A stretch of DNA of 64,000 nucleotides from Oxyruncus cristatus (Eukaryota > Chordata > Aves > Passeriformes > Cotingidae): positions 1,506,298-1,570,297 of the forward strand of contig VXAY01004337.1 of assembly GCA_013399855.1 (NCBI GenBank). Reading direction: 5' to 3'. Positions 1 to 13,800 of the stretch are shown here, piece by piece. The notes under the pieces are model-generated. The model was not told the origin of the DNA, made no database searches, and saw only the letters and a program-made list of their open reading frames with translations. Position numbers and translations under genes: made by a program. Position 1 is the first letter of the stretch. Every line of letters starts with the position of its first letter.

Positions 1-3000
1 TTGCGTATCTCTTACCATCTCCTCATATATTATTCATTTTCCAATATAATTCTTTTTACAAGCACTGTTACCCTCTTACACCATCTCTCTCTCTCCATTC
101 CTGCCTTTCCCAACACTACTCCACAGAGCATCAATGTTAACAATAATCCCTTCTCATATAGCAGTCATCCCAGACTCCAAAATCATCTCTTCAACACCCT
201 TCTCTTAAACCACTGGTTGAAAGCTTTCACCCCAAAAGTTTCTTGTTATCTATAAAATGATCTTTTGCTCTTTTACACACCCCAAGGTGTACTTCCCTAG
301 TTGTGCTGTGAGAGGCTGAGTAAAAGGGAGGTAGAGGACTCTCAACCTTTAAGAGAGCTCCATAATTTGATGTAGTACATTGTTTTTTTCCTCGGGGAAA
401 AAAAAATTAGACAAGAGTTCAATCAGAGTAATTATGTATCATATGTTATTCTGGAACAGTAAGCATCTGATGGGCTGCTTGAGGCATTGCTAAAATATCT
501 GAGTGTGTGTTCATGTGAAAATGTTGCGAAACAGAGAACTACTCTTTGCCATGGATTTTCTGGTAGGACATAAGTCCTATCCATATCAGGTGTGTAGCTG
601 AGATTTAGGGCTTATGGGCAGTGTGAGATGGTGAACTCTGCCCTGCAGTTTTCCAGGATTTTTTAAGTAACCTAGTTTAACAATTTATCAACCATTCAGC
701 TAACAAGCAGACAAAACAAATCCCAACTTAATACATAAAATAATGAGGGCAAAATCACCATTCTGGGGTGAAATTCTTGGTTTACAATACCTAGGTCCAA
801 GGATACATTGCTTCAATGCTTGGGGAAGAAGCATGTGCCAAAAAAGGAAATCACATACTAGAAGAGGTACAGGACAAAATAAACATTACTGTGCCAGTGG
901 GGAAATCTATAGTGTAAATATGAAACTGTATGCAGTTCTAGATACTTCATCTTCAAAACATTATTTTAAAAAACAGGAAAAGCTAGCAAAAGGACAACAA
1001 ATATGGTAGGTTTGGAATAGCCTTCATAGGAGCAGAGACTGCATAGCTGCACAGTTCTGGTAAACACCTCATTTAGGAGATACATATGGGAAGCACACAA
1101 ACGTCTGGGTACCAAGAGGATGGACAAGGGTCAATTCTTTATTATCTCTTAAATTAAAATACAGGAGCCAATGATCATCAGATGAAGTCAGAAGGAGGTA
1201 GTTTAAGAAGAAAAAAAAGTGGATCTTCATACATCAGGTGGTAAACATGTAACCCTGGGAAGAGGTTGAACATACTCAAGGGAAGATGAGAAATACTTGG
1301 GAAAGAAATGCATTGAGAGTTATTAAATAACAACACTCAGGATCAGGAAATTGCCTGAATTGAAAACAGTCAGAGGTTAAATATCATACATGCTTCCTTT
1401 GCTTTGCTCTTTCCTCCCCATTCACTTAAAGGAATCACTGGAGGCAAGCTAAGGTACAAGACTGAGCCTTGGCCCAAACCACTGCTGTTGGAGAGCACTA
1501 AATCTAAATCCAGTTTAATTCTATGTGTTTGTTTCTATATAGTATCAATATAAAATCACTAAATGATTCCTGTTGTGCTTTCTCAAGTGAATGGTTTGGC
1601 CATGTATTATTAGAGTACTCTTTATGGAGAGTTCTGAAACTTTGTTTATGAGCTCAACACAAATATTAAGGAATTCAGTAGAGACATGAAGGTAAAAAGA
1701 CAAAGTGCCTTTTGTTGGGGGTGGGAGAGGATGTCCTGGGTTTTTAAGTGCAGGAACATTCTGGAAGACAGAATCAATATTTTAAGTCAGTCATTTCTAA
1801 AGCTAATAAAAAACCTTACTGTTCTAAGTAGGAAGAAGCAGTTTTATATAAGCTGAAAATGCTTTTAAACTGCTGTAATATAAGACTCTGACTCCTGCTA
1901 AGCAGAATAAAGTTACTTTAGATGGTGCAAACATCTGACATCACTGATTCCGCCTTCCTTGGAAACACAATATTCCCAGACAATGTCTACGTGAGCAAGC
2001 TTTTTGGTGTGACAAGAACAGATTAACATACTGGAGCGTTGATGCTCCTGTACTTACACAACATTCCGTTTGGTGGTTTTACTTTGAGCTAAATGTTGTC
2101 CAGGCTCCACAACAGAACACACCCACGTGTAGGATTTGAGACTCTCCAAATGACCTACCTCTCATTTGGAACCCTGTTTCTCTGTTTGGATGTAAGTATG
2201 CTTGGCCTGCAGCTGGAGCTCACCTTCTGGGTTCATCTCCTCCTGGAGGAATCTAGATCTGACCCAATGGGCTGCAAGGCATGACTTTTAGCTGAAAGAA
2301 AGGAAAGTGTTAATAGTTTCTCAGCTTGTTACCTTGAGCATCTCTTAAGGGCAGAAGTTCTGCAAGAGAAAGGAAAGGAGGTTTAGCCTCATCAGCAGGG
2401 TGTAAGAGGTCAAATCGCCAGCTGACAGGCAGTGGCACTAAGAGTGGAGTTAATGGAGCTTTAATGAGTGAGCTGGGCCATTAATCACACATCTACCTGG
2501 CTTCTGAATTGCCTTTATGATAGGAATGTAATTTTAAGCCATCTCATTCTGAAAGATCTGAAAATTTGTACATTCTCATTGAGGATAATACTAGTTGTCA
2601 AATCTGTAGTGAATTAAAAGTAACAGGATTTTAAAGATTAGGAACATTTGTGTTTCTCCCATTCAAAGGCCCAATTATCTATCATCTGTGCTGGAAAAAA
2701 AAAAAAAAAACAACCAGCCATTGAATCTCTTTTGTTAGGAATAGAATCAGAGACCTGTCTTCATTAGTATTAGCAAAGTGCTTTAAGGCTTATCAGAAAA
2801 GGATGGTAGCGATAGAAGTGCTTAGTAAAATGAGAGATGGCTAACACATGAATCTTTTCCTTAAACTCAGATCAGTGCACAATGATAATCTTCTTTTCTT
2901 AATGCAGGGGCACTGATGTTTTGTTTATATGGATTATGCCTAGGGAGCTCATACAGAACTCTCTGAATTCAGCTGCTCGTGTACACAATTCTGCAAAACA

Positions 3001-4162
3001 GCTGCTAGGACTAAGAGAATGAATTACCAATAAATGCCCACTGAAATAAAAGGGATGTTTACCATATAAGCACTCTAACAGCTAACCTGACTGTTCCCTG
3101 GAAGAACATTTCTGCTATAGGAATTTAACCCATGGGCACACATAATTAGCTCTTCCACCTAAAGTTGCTGAAAGAATGACCTGCTTAAGATTAGTCCTTT
3201 TAGTGTTCGATAGAAGTACTGACAAATGAGCCTAAAATGATTATAGATGAATTCTTTTAACACCATCTTCTGATCTTTTATTTTAAAATAGTGTGCCTTT
3301 CAATCAAAAACCCTTTTAGTGTTTTTCCAAATCAAGGCTCAACTTTTCATACTTCCTGTATTCAGATCTTGTATGTGATGAGATGGTTTTCAAGGCTCTT
3401 TTGGGCCACATGGAAGATAACCAGAATAGTCTCTTTAAATAGAACTTCAGTGCTACTTTATTTCTTCTGGTCATTGTAACTGCATGCAGCTTTCTGTCTG
3501 CACTGAGGCACTTTACCATGTCAGTGCTGACAGGAAAACTCTTTTTGAGCTCTGCTGTACCAACTTCACTTGAGTTAAAAATAATTTTCCAGAAGCGGGG
3601 CAGGGTTTAAGGGCAGGTGGAAGAGAGAAGAGGTGATGCTGAAAAGCAAAGACAGGAACAAAGCTGTCTCAGATGGGTTATGGCAGGGAAATGGATTTTT
3701 CCATCAGTTTGCCTGCATACCATAAACTGGAGGTAGATTAAGCACTGTAATAGAGCAAGCATAGCACTTCACCTACAGTGACTCTGCAGCTATTGTTTGC
3801 ACAGCAGTCTATTTCCCCATATAAAAGCTAAGGATCAAATTTTGAATTACTGATACAGACTTACAGAGTAATGACTTTTTCTAAGGTTTGGAATTATCTG
3901 GATCCTTCATTGCTACACAGTTTTATACAAGCATTGAAATTATGTGAATTATATTTCTATTTTTCCTATTAATATAATTCTCAAGCTTGAGAAATTTATC
4001 ATACTCAGCTGTTAGCATCAATTGAAAAATGTATGCCATATAAAGAAATCAATTTTTATTATTAATTCCTGCTCAGTAAAAATGAGTAACTTTCCCACTT
4101 TAGTTTTAAGTCATGCTGCCATCTACAGGGTGAATAAGAACTTGCAATACTGTGCTTACGGT
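1..4162. other. Intergenic, no gene recognised
   Basis: AT-rich DNA downstream of the PUS7L 3' end. I read the short open frames on both strands and found no conserved domain, no convincing exon and no RNA gene. In human the neighbour on this side of PUS7L is ADAMTS20; no thrombospondin or metalloprotease exon is visible here. A short poly-A run lies near 2695-2710. Confidence 0.6.
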
Positions 4163-4252
4163 AACAAGGTAATCCAGGTTGGAAGAGGTCTCTGGTGCCT
4201 AGTTCAACAGCCTCCACAAAACAGGGCTGCCTCTGAGATCAGCCCAGGTTGC

Positions 4253-4820
4253 TGTCATGGTTTAAGCCCAGCTAGAAATTCAGCAGTGGAAGCTGCTTGA
4301 TCACCTTTCCTTTTCTCCCCACCCCAGTGGAATGGAGAGGAGAATCAAAGTAAAACTTGTAGGTTGAGATAAGAACAGTTTAATAATTGAAAATAAAGTA
4401 AAATACAGTAATAATAGTAAATTACAACAATAATGATAATAAAAAGGGAAAACTCAAGTGATGCAAAATCCAATTGCTCATCAACTGCTGTCCAATGCCA
4501 CACACTCCTTCCCAAGCCCAGATCACTTTTCTTTCTGGTAACTCCCACCAGTTTGTACACTGGGCATGAAGTTCTATGGTGTGGAATATTGCTTTAGTTA
4601 GTCTGGGTCATCTGTCTTAGCTATGCTCCCCCCAAATTCTTTTGCACACCTCCTCACAGGTAGAGCATAGGACAAGAAAAAAGTTCTTAAGAAAAACACA
4701 ACTTAGGAAAAAAACCAAACATCAATGTGTTATCAATTCCATTCTCATTCTGAACGTAAAACACAGCACTGTAATAACTACTGAGAAGAATTAACCCCAC
4801 CCTAGCTGAGACTAGGACTC
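4253..4820 (-). mobile_element. Solo LTR of an avian endogenous retrovirus, inside CR1
   Basis: The stretch matches from memory a very common non-galliform avian LTR. It has the 'ggttgagataagaacagttta' region at about 4362, an A/T-rich ataataataa tract (about 4400-4440), the 'ccagtttgtacactgggcatg' core (about 4549) and a right end resembling the LTR 5' terminus read in antisense. Transcriptional orientation is minus. The TATA region is degenerate (tgtacaaa). CR1 sequence lies directly on both sides, so the LTR inserted into the CR1. No clear target-site duplication survives. No internal viral genes are present. The LTR class is not assigned. Confidence 0.75.
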
Positions 4821-4980
4821 AAAGATTTGTCCCATTTGGTCTTATAAACTTCCTCAGATGGAGATGCACAGCCTCTGGGCAACCTGTTCCAGGGCCTGAC
4901 TGTCCTAACAGGGAAAAAGTCTTTCCTTTTTAACCAATCTGAATCTCACTGCACTTCGTGATCATTATCTCTTGTTCTCC

Positions 4981-5829
4981 TGTGAGGAATTGGATTTTGA
5001 ATCGCCTTAAAACATTGCTGCTGTAAGCAAGCTGTGCAAAGAAGCCTCTTGCCAGGAGATTGAAGATAAAGACTGAAGGGAGGAGACCATGGCCCACAAA
5101 CTGTTACCTTTGTGGAGGCCTAGGGGCAAGTCTTTAGGTGTGTCTCTGGGCCTGTGATGCTTATATAGAGGAGGCCAGTGGTGAGTTTCTGGGTGTGCGA
5201 TCTTATCTCCTATCAACCGGGCTATGTCAAAAAAGGCCCTCAGTGCACACATCCACCACTACCCCAGAGAAGGCCCCACTTTTAGCAGAGGGTGTCTCTG
5301 AAGCACACACACCACCCTCCTCCAGTATACATGACTGCAAACACAGCACCTCCAGCCTCTGACCCATTCCTCCAAAGCCAGCATGACTGTGCAAAAACAG
5401 CAGCCCCCCCACCCACAGGGAAGGCAGCAGGAGGGTTTCTGAGGGTATATAAACCCACCAGACTTCATGTTTTGCAGGCTTCTCCCCCCCTCACTCCCTG
5501 ATGGACCAAGACACCAGCAACAACCACCGACTTCATAGGAGACCTCTGGATAGTGAATAGGAACTTCTATTCTTTCCCTCTCTTTCTTTTCCCTTACACA
5601 TTTTTGGGTGATATCTTTATGCTTTTATATTGCCACATTACTATAGATAATAACAACCAAAACAGCTACATACCTGTTTTCCTTTGCAACCAAGTTGTTC
5701 TAAAATAAACCCTATTTATATATTTCTGTAAACACCAATTATCTGGTTTAGATTTATTTTAATTCACCCCAAGGGATTTATTAGCAGAAAAACAAAAGCT
5801 AATTCTGCCTTGAAGAGTGGAACATAACA
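4981..5829 (+). mobile_element. Probable second solo LTR inside the same CR1
   Basis: This 849-bp block separates two collinear CR1 pieces. It begins TGTGAGG and ends ATAACA, giving TG...CA termini. Its flanks are tctcc (4976-4980) and cctcc (5830-5834), a plausible 5-bp target duplication with one mismatch. Inside are a TATATAA box (5446-5452) and, about 255 bases further on, AATAAA (5704-5709). That order fits an LTR promoter and polyadenylation signal in plus orientation. I do not recognise the family. No viral coding sequence accompanies it. Confidence 0.6.
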
Positions 5830-6875
5830 CCTCCTGCCACACTGAAAAGCGTGGCTACATCTTCTTGCTAACCTCCTCATAGATACTGGAGAGCTGTTGT
5901 TGATTCCCCCCAAGCTGTATCTTCTCCACGTTGAAGAGGCCCAGTTCCTTCAGCATGTCCTCAGTGACAAGGGCTCCAGTCCCGTAATAGCTCAGAGGCC
6001 CTCCGCTGAACTTGGTCCAGTTTGTTCATCTTTTTCTTGTGCTGGGGACCAAAACTGAACTGTAGAGGTTAAATGTGATCCAACACATACTGAAAAATGA
6101 GATGTAGTATCTTCCCTTGACCTACTGGTTGTGCCCCTGCTAACAAATGCCAGGAGGCTGTTGGTCATTCTTGCTGCCAAGGCACATAGATGACTCATGT
6201 TCAGCTGCCCACCGGGTTCCTGGGGCCATCCCTGCAGAGCTGCTCCCCAGCCCAGGCTGCTGCACAGGTGCTTCCTTCCCACAGGCAGCACTTTGCGTTT
6301 GTTCTTCCTGAGTGTCATACGGTTCCTGTTGGCCTGTTCTTTCAGCATGTCTTGGTTGCCCTGAACAGCAGCCTGATCCTCCAGAATATCCATTTGATCC
6401 TTTAATTTGGTGTCATCTGCAGAGTCAATGAAGGTGAACTTCATTCCCTTGTCCAGGCCACTGACAAAGACATTAAACAGGATGGGGACCAGCAGATACC
6501 CCAGTGACACTCACTCCAGGTAGAGGATGACCCACTAATCACTACTCCCTGAGCCTCATCATCCCCTCTTTTACTCATCTGGCTGTCCACCCATTCAAAG
6601 CAGTATGTCCTAACTTGGTTTCACAAATATTGTGGGACAGTGCCAAACACTTTGCTAAAGTCAAGGTAAACGATGTTTTTTTTATTCTCCCCTTTTTCAC
6701 AAATCCACTTATTTTTCTCACAGTTAATGGCCTTTTTTTATTTTTAATCAAGAAAAAAATAGAAAAGTTTTTCTTTTCCAGAGTTGGTTCCATTAATATT
6801 TTTTATGCTACCATAAGGCTTCACAGTAACAGGAATAGACTCTTTATCCTGTAAACAATATAACATAGTTTTGGT

Positions 6876-6881
6876 TTTATT
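6876..6881 (-). promoter_or_regulatory. Candidate PUS7L polyadenylation signal
   Basis: AATAAA on the minus strand (TTTATT on plus), about 680 bases downstream of the PUS7L stop codon and just outside the CR1 remnant. It would define a 3' UTR of roughly 0.7 kb. Another AATAAA lies at 6737-6742, inside the CR1 edge. The choice between them needs transcript data. Confidence 0.35.
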
Positions 6882-7557
6882 ACAAATGGTTTTTCGGTGA
6901 TGTTAAGTACCCACCTCATCTTGAGAGGCTTACTGGAAAAGGCACTACTTAATGCTGGAATCCTTAGCATTGGCTTAAGTTGGGGGATTCATCAAATGTC
7001 TGATAAAGTAAACAGATGACTTGTCACTGTTGACTAAAGACTTTTACCTTCTAACATTAAGTGCCTAAATAAAATGAAAATAAAATATGTTTAGCAAACC
7101 TCAGTACAACAACTTTTCAGTTAGATACTTGCAGGCTGCAAATTTCTAACATTATTGCTTCAACAGCATTTAGTATAAAACATTAAAAAAAATACTATGA
7201 AATACAAGATACACTTGTTTGCTGCAAATACTTTCCCAGGATTTAACTTTGCAAGTCAGATACCTACACAAAGAGGAAATCCATGCTAGCTGCCCACGGT
7301 TTCAAGTTCTGTTAGACCTGCCTTGTATAACACATAGCTTTACTCCAGTGCTTTCAAGGCTTTGCATTTAGAATCTGGAAAGTTTTTTGAGTATTCCAAA
7401 GGATTTTCCTGATTTTTTTTCCTAATCTGTATGAATCTTAATCTACAAATTTTTCCTGTTCATGACATGAACCTGTTATTCTCCCCTATGTTCCTGGCAT
7501 TACACATAAAATATCAACATTGTACAATATTCCTGCAATGTTTCATTAAGTGGAATC

Positions 7558-7881
7558 TTAAAAGTCACATTTCATTATTTCTCTCAGACAGACCGTTGCA
7601 TAACATGAAGGATCAAGGTCAAATGATATATGAAGAGAGACTTTTAAATCATTCAGATGGTTGTCCTCAATTTTGATCCCTTTTTCACCACCTTCCAAAA
7701 AATACGACAGATTCTGAACATTTTTCAAAATGAGTCGGTAGCATCCAGGTATATTCAGCTGTAATGGAGACACTCTGAATTTGCACATTTCCAGCTCATC
7801 CTTAGAAAGTCTTTCATGGTACCACTGTCCAACTTTATTACTGGGATACTTGATACTATGTCCCACCATTGGAAGAACCAC
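7558..7881 (-). CDS. PUS7L: PUS7L coding exon 8 (terminal)
   Basis: It follows an acceptor ending TTTGAAG and begins in phase 0 with VVLPMVGHSIKYPSNKVGQW. It ends ...CLREIMKCDF and TAA. It carries the conserved C-terminal part of the TruD catalytic fold (NKVGQWYH, LNIPGCYR, SFDLDPSCYATVCL). Confidence 0.93.
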   Translation of the reverse strand: MVLPMVGHSIKYPSNKVGQWYHERLSKDELEMCKFRVSPLQLNIPGCYRLILKNVQNLSYFLEGGEKGIKIEDNHLNDLKVSLHISFDLDPSCYATVCLREIMKCDF

Positions 7882-10800
7882 CTTCAAAGAAAAAAAAAAA
7901 ACCAAAACAAACATATTTGAAGTAACACCCATTCTCCCTTAAATACATGTAATTTCAAATGTTTTTGAACCTTGTGTTTTGGGGCCTGATGGTGAAGCAT
8001 TTTTCCTAACAGGTATCTCAAATGAAATTAATGCAGAAAAAATAATCAATGTTATCAGGATTCCTAAAATAAACTAGGAATATATTAAAATAAATTTCCT
8101 TGTTTGTTGGGACAGATACAGCAATAAAGACATTCAGCTGCCATGTAAGACTACACAACTAGACACTCTGAAACCTTCAAAAATTAGAATGTCAACTATT
8201 TTTGAAAGTTTTTGCCAGTAGACTGAAACTTTTTTCAAAGTATTCAGCTTCATGATAAATATTGCTATACTGCAAATGACACTGTACTTACTTCCATTAC
8301 AAAGTAAATTTGTTATGAGAGCAGAGATTAGTTCACACGTGTTTTCTTTAATATGCATTCTGGCAGGGAAGAAGACTCCACCAGTTAATCACATTTTATT
8401 TAAAACAAAACATTTTAATCAAATAAAGAGATCAACAACTCAGAATTTTTCATACAGACTTACTTGGTATATAGAATACTTTTTAGCTGACTCTTCTGAA
8501 GCAGTGACTACATGAACCTGACAAGACATTTAAGAAGTTAAGAAAAAAGCATCAACTTTTTAAGAAGTAAAAATATGTACTTTGTTTTAGGAATTATGCA
8601 CTGTACTCCCAAACTTGTAAAGGATTCTAAGGTTATTTGACTGCTAGAAGGACAATAAACTCTTTCAGGTATGGAAAAAATCTTAAGATATGCTTAATAT
8701 AAAGTAATCAGTTTACTGATAGATGACATTGCATTAAATTTACTGATGTTAGATACCACTAATATTCTTTGAGTCTGAAGTTAACTAAGTCAATGCAACC
8801 TTCTTTTGCATCAGTAAAAGCAAAAATATGAAGAAAAATGTTCTATATTAAATAGGAATATATCTACATAAAACTCAGTAACTCAATACTGAATTTGATA
8901 CCTCTGCTTTGAATTTCATTTGGTCTACTTTTTTATTAACATTCATTCTCAAAAATATTGTTAAAGAAAAATCTCAGTGGAAACAGAAGCCACTCCATAG
9001 GGACTGGAGGTTACCTTTCAAGTGCTCTTGCCTTCAGATTTGTAAGAGGTTCACCCGAAAGAAATTAATTACATTCTGCCTATTCACACACCTTTAACTC
9101 TCCAGTAAAACACTGCACAGTTCTGTGATTTATCTGATGATCAGGAGGAAGATATAATCATAGAATCATCAAAGCTGGAAAAGATTGAGTCCATCTGTAA
9201 ACCCAAGCACCAAGTCCACAACTAAACCCTCATCACAAAACTCCAAAGATGGTGTCTCAACCACTTCCCTGCGCAGCCTTTCCAGTGCTTGACAAGCCTT
9301 TTGGTGAAGCATTTTTCCTAATACCCAATCTAAACTTCTCTGTCACAACTTGAGGCCATTTCCTCTTGTCCTATCAGACGCTACTTGGGAGAAGAGACCC
9401 AATTGCTTTCACAATAAGAAAAAGGTATGCCAACCCTAAAAGAAGAGATGGCTTCAGAATGGACTTCAGCACACCAAAATCTGGGACCAGACACTCCACT
9501 GCTGGATTCTGCACATTGGCTCACCCATGGCTCCATGCACAGCTCCCAGGTTGTGCTGCGGACAAGCAGAAGCACTCCCTGTCCCCTCACTACTTTCCCA
9601 AGAAGACTGCTACATTTTCTAAATAGAATAGCTGCTAATAGTTTAGACCCACTATCAGTGAAACTGTGCTGAACATGCTTTGCCTTTGTAGCTGCAATGA
9701 GATTACCAGTTCAATCTGAGGCCACCTTTCACCACTGGCCTACTCTCAGCAATATATATAATGGGAAAGCCCGACCTGGGAGTAAGACCCAGATATGCAC
9801 TGACTGGTAATACAGGCACACCCAGAGTCCACTCTGAAGGTTTTCCCCAGTCAGATCCTAAGAAGAGCATAAATTCTTACATGTATCAATTCTGACATTC
9901 TGTTCTTTTCACTTGAATAAAATGAACAGCCAAAACAGATAAAAGCTGCTAATATATGCCTAGCTCATATGTCTGTTTATGGTAAAACAAAAGCTACATC
10001 ACGTTTTTCAACTTCGTTACCAATATTAAATATTTTAATGAATGAACCAAACTAAAAGCATTAGCATATGTCTGAGCAGGCATTCAAGCGTATTAAGTTG
10101 GTTGGGGTTTTTTGGTTTTTTTCTGATTTTTTTTTTTTTTTTAAACAAGAAACTACTTTGGGAAGACTCACCTTGTCATTCAGGGAAATGCTTTCATTAG
10201 TTTCTTCTGAGAGGACAAGATCACCCTCAACCACTTTTAAGCCATAAATCTTCAGCCTATATGATGCTGCTTCATTCCAAATTTTACTGCAATAAGCATG
10301 GACATAGAATATGCGCAAGGAATGAGGAATGTTGAGCCATCCTTTGGTACAGCCTTCATGATTTACACCATAGCGATTTAAAGCTCGTAGCAACATCTTC
10401 TCTCTTACTTTAAATTCTGGCAGCATCATGAGCGTGCCCTTTGCATCTTCTGATATAAACAAAAACAACCATGTAAGTAATCCCTGATTTTTCAAATATT
10501 ACTTGAGCAGAAAAAAATACACTTAAGAAGATGAAATAATCAAGTAGGGAAAAAAAGTGTCAGTTTAACTTCTTTAAGTTTTAGATTATCATTTTCTTTC
10601 CTTTCACAGGCCATGTTAAACAAACTTCATCTAATATGCCTATCAACAGTCCCATGAATTTTATTATTTCATGCAGTATAAATTAAAATAGCTGTCATTC
10701 ACTTATCCAGTCTAGTTTGCTTTTTCTAAAAAAAAACTTATTTCATCACTCCTAAGGTTTTTTTTTAGATCAGGTAACAAAGTAAGAACCAAGCTATAAA

Positions 10801-13800
10801 GAACATGAAACCACTACTTTGCATCATTTGAGAACATGTATTTCACAGTGGGCAAAAACATGTCTTTATTTTAAAGGTACAAATTACATTGGCCACTGGG
10901 AAGTCTGAACCTGAGCCAAGATGAAAATACATTTAATCAGATTTTTACTACACTATATCAGTGTTGTATATTTAAAATTCTATGGTTTACATATTTTCTA
11001 ATTACAAGTGATTACCTGATGAAGCCTTTTGCATTGCCTTTTACCTTTTGCTTTCAGGAAAAGGCAAGCAGCTGCTTTCAGGGTCCACATCAATGTCTTT
11101 CCATGCATCATACACCAATGTACAGAACAGAATGATTCATCTTATATTTTCTTGTGAAATGAAACATACCTGTGTCATTTGAAGCTATATATCATAGTTA
11201 TTCTATCAATCTACAGATAGATAGGTAAGCAGGCTAATAGATGTGGGATATTTGAAAAGAAAAAATATATTTGAAGTTGAGAGCAACTCCAGATTTTCAG
11301 GTTTGGACAGAAAGTTCAGCTGAATGACAAAAGCAATAAATATGGCAAAAGGAGCACTTAGCATACTTCTGCTTTTAATGTATTTTATTAATTTTAGTTC
11401 AAAACAGAAAGAGAGTAGATGTGTTAAGTGTTGAGTATTAGTTGGGTGCCACATTCCTGTATACTTCTCTTAGTGGGGAGGATAAGTTTATAGTCCAAAA
11501 GCAGACAGACAGAAGGAGGCCAAAAATCCTCTGATAAAATGATCTTAGTCTTTCCCAGCATTGTGATATACACTGTTTGCTTCTACACTGTCTTGCACCT
11601 GAAGTACATTAATTTTCCACTGTTTTGCATATTTAGGTCCTCATCCTCATCTAATTTTTAAGTGTGCAACTCTATGGAGTTCCACAGAATAAAGTATAAG
11701 TGGTATAAAGCAGTGGGAAAATAAAAAGGATCTCCCTGTGCAGCAACACCTTACTCTCTCACAATAATGACCCTGAATAAATATATGGACAAATTAACTG
11801 GACATACCAGTTTGAAGAAAGTATCTTTTTGCGTTGTTTACAGGATCATCAGTATCTTCAGGTGTGAAGAACAACTTCACAGCTTCCACCTTTAAAGAAG
11901 AATATTAATAATTTATATTTTTTGCAGTTAAATATAACTATTTGTCAACTATACAGACAATCATGCATCCAATTCTGTCTTAATATATTCTGCAAGGTCT
12001 CAAAATTGTATCAGTTTTTTTAAGGGCAAGGTCAAATTCTCCCTTTCACAGAAAATGCCATGAACTGCATTACAATGTGTTGTGTTCCTTCTCAAATTAA
12101 AGGCAAGTTCTAGTCATCGAGAAGACACAAGACAATTTTCAAAGCTCTGTGAAAAATCAGTCACTCTTCTTGATCATCCAGCTAAAACTTCTCCACTTTA
12201 AATTGTCATCTGTCTATCCTGAACAGGAAGGGTCCTTCTTTCCCTCCTGCATGCTTCATGCATAATTTAGACTGATCATTTTCCACAGTCTAACACAGGG
12301 ACAACAATCTTTCTTTTTTTTTTTTTTTTTTTTGTTAAAAACTGATCTGTATTAAGTTAGATGACACTGTGACAAGGAAAACACTACAGTAATCTCTGCT
12401 ACTTGCAACATCAGTGGAGCCACTCAATTTGCTTGTACTTATACCGACCTGTGACATCTGGTTCTCATCCTCCTCCATATTGGACTGTGCAAGCACACAT
12501 TGGCAGATTTTTAATATAAGTAGTACTTCCTACCTGTTTTAAATTAAAGTAACTGAGTTAAGACTAGAGATTTAAATCATTACTACCCAGGGACTGGCAC
12601 CTGGTACCAACTGCCAGCATACCAGCATTCAAAATGTCAGATACATCAACACTAACTTTCATGGACTGCCCTCAAATCTTGATTCTTGTATTTGGAATAT
12701 AAGTTTTCCAGACTTTTCTTAGAATCAAAACAAGATTAGAACAGGATACTCAGGTATCTTTTTGACTTTGTAGTGTGTGATTCGTCTTTATACCTTTGCC
12801 AAGTACTGTATCATATACACTGAAAAGTACATTTCTCTTATCTTATGAATTATTACTTAAGAAATAAGCTCTCCTTAGCTCACATTGGGGCAATCACTCA
12901 GAACTAAAAGTTTGGGAAAGTAGCCAAGAAATAATGGAAAGCAGCAATCTTTTCTATATAGAAGATAAATTGCCATGGTATTGAAAAAGCAAATCCTTTC
13001 TTATGAACGTATGTGACTTTTTTAAGAAGTAAACAGACCCCAAGCAGGATAAAGAGGTCCAGTTCAAAGTTAGGAGGCAATCAGAACCATGAATAAACAC
13101 TGAATAGAGACTGCTTCATTTCAGTAGTGAAATCCTTTATGGAATGCAACCACTTTCCTGCCAAGTGGCATGAAGACAATCGCAATCACATTCCAATCAC
13201 AAACAGAAAAATCACTTCCTGAACCATTTAAATCTGCACCTGCTGTTTAAAAAAAAGATTATTTGTTTCAGTATGAAGATCTTCATGCTTATGTTGTTAT
13301 CAAAACTGATCTAGCAATTGCTTCCAGCACACAGATGGGTTTATCTCACAAATGAAATTGTTCACTGGGAAGGACAACTCTAGCCCTAGACATTGCAACA
13401 GTAATGTGAAATTGCCTTGACAGTAACTATTTAAATTATAAAATGGAAATACCATTTTTTCACTCAGTAAAGCCAATCCTATTCGATCTGTCTGAACAAT
13501 CTGTCCTTGTCCAAATCGCTGAGGTCCATAGTAATTTACAAAGCCTTTTGTCTAGAATGGTAAAGAATAAATACATTAAAAGCATGAAAGTACCAGGTAC
13601 CATTAGTAAGACTGTGCATACAACACACTCATCTATATTTACATCCCAAATGCATACAAACAGGGTTTTTTAATCAGAAATAATACATAACAAAAGCATT
13701 ACTCATGATTCATTACAATATTTTGGCACTTAATTTAGAAACATCTAAAAAGACAATCAAGTTCTACTGGTGTCTTCACATCATTAAAGCAAACTCAGGT

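Larger units (their letters stand above)
4163..6850 (-). mobile_element. CR1 LINE, 3' half, split by two LTR insertions
   Basis: The plus strand reads as antisense CR1. Its 3' end is at the left (about 4163, 'ggttggaag' context), followed by tail-region homology. It resumes at about 4820-4980 ('gggcaacctgttcc') and again from about 5830. The minus-strand frame at 5992-6510 is a recognisable CR1 reverse transcriptase: it contains ILFN, a degenerate SADDTKL in place of FADDTKL, QLNMSHLCA and a STVQFW segment. The three pieces are collinear, so this is one old copy interrupted twice. The frame is broken and the element is dead. The 5' boundary, somewhere between 6700 and 6850, is uncertain. Confidence 0.8.

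Noticed and set aside
1..7000. Search for ADAMTS20 exons (human neighbour of PUS7L)
   Set aside because: No cysteine-rich thrombospondin or protease exon was recognised.
7991..9321. A 19-base exact repeat, GGTGAAGCATTTTTCCTAA, at 7991-8009 and 9303-9321
   Set aside because: The second copy is within a CR1 tail; the first has no surrounding CR1 similarity that I can see, so chance or a tiny remnant is the simplest reading.
9420..9900. Possible extra LTR next to the CR1 in PUS7L intron 6 (has atatatataa near 9752)
   Set aside because: No terminal TG/CA pair, duplication or polyadenylation signal in the right order could be identified.
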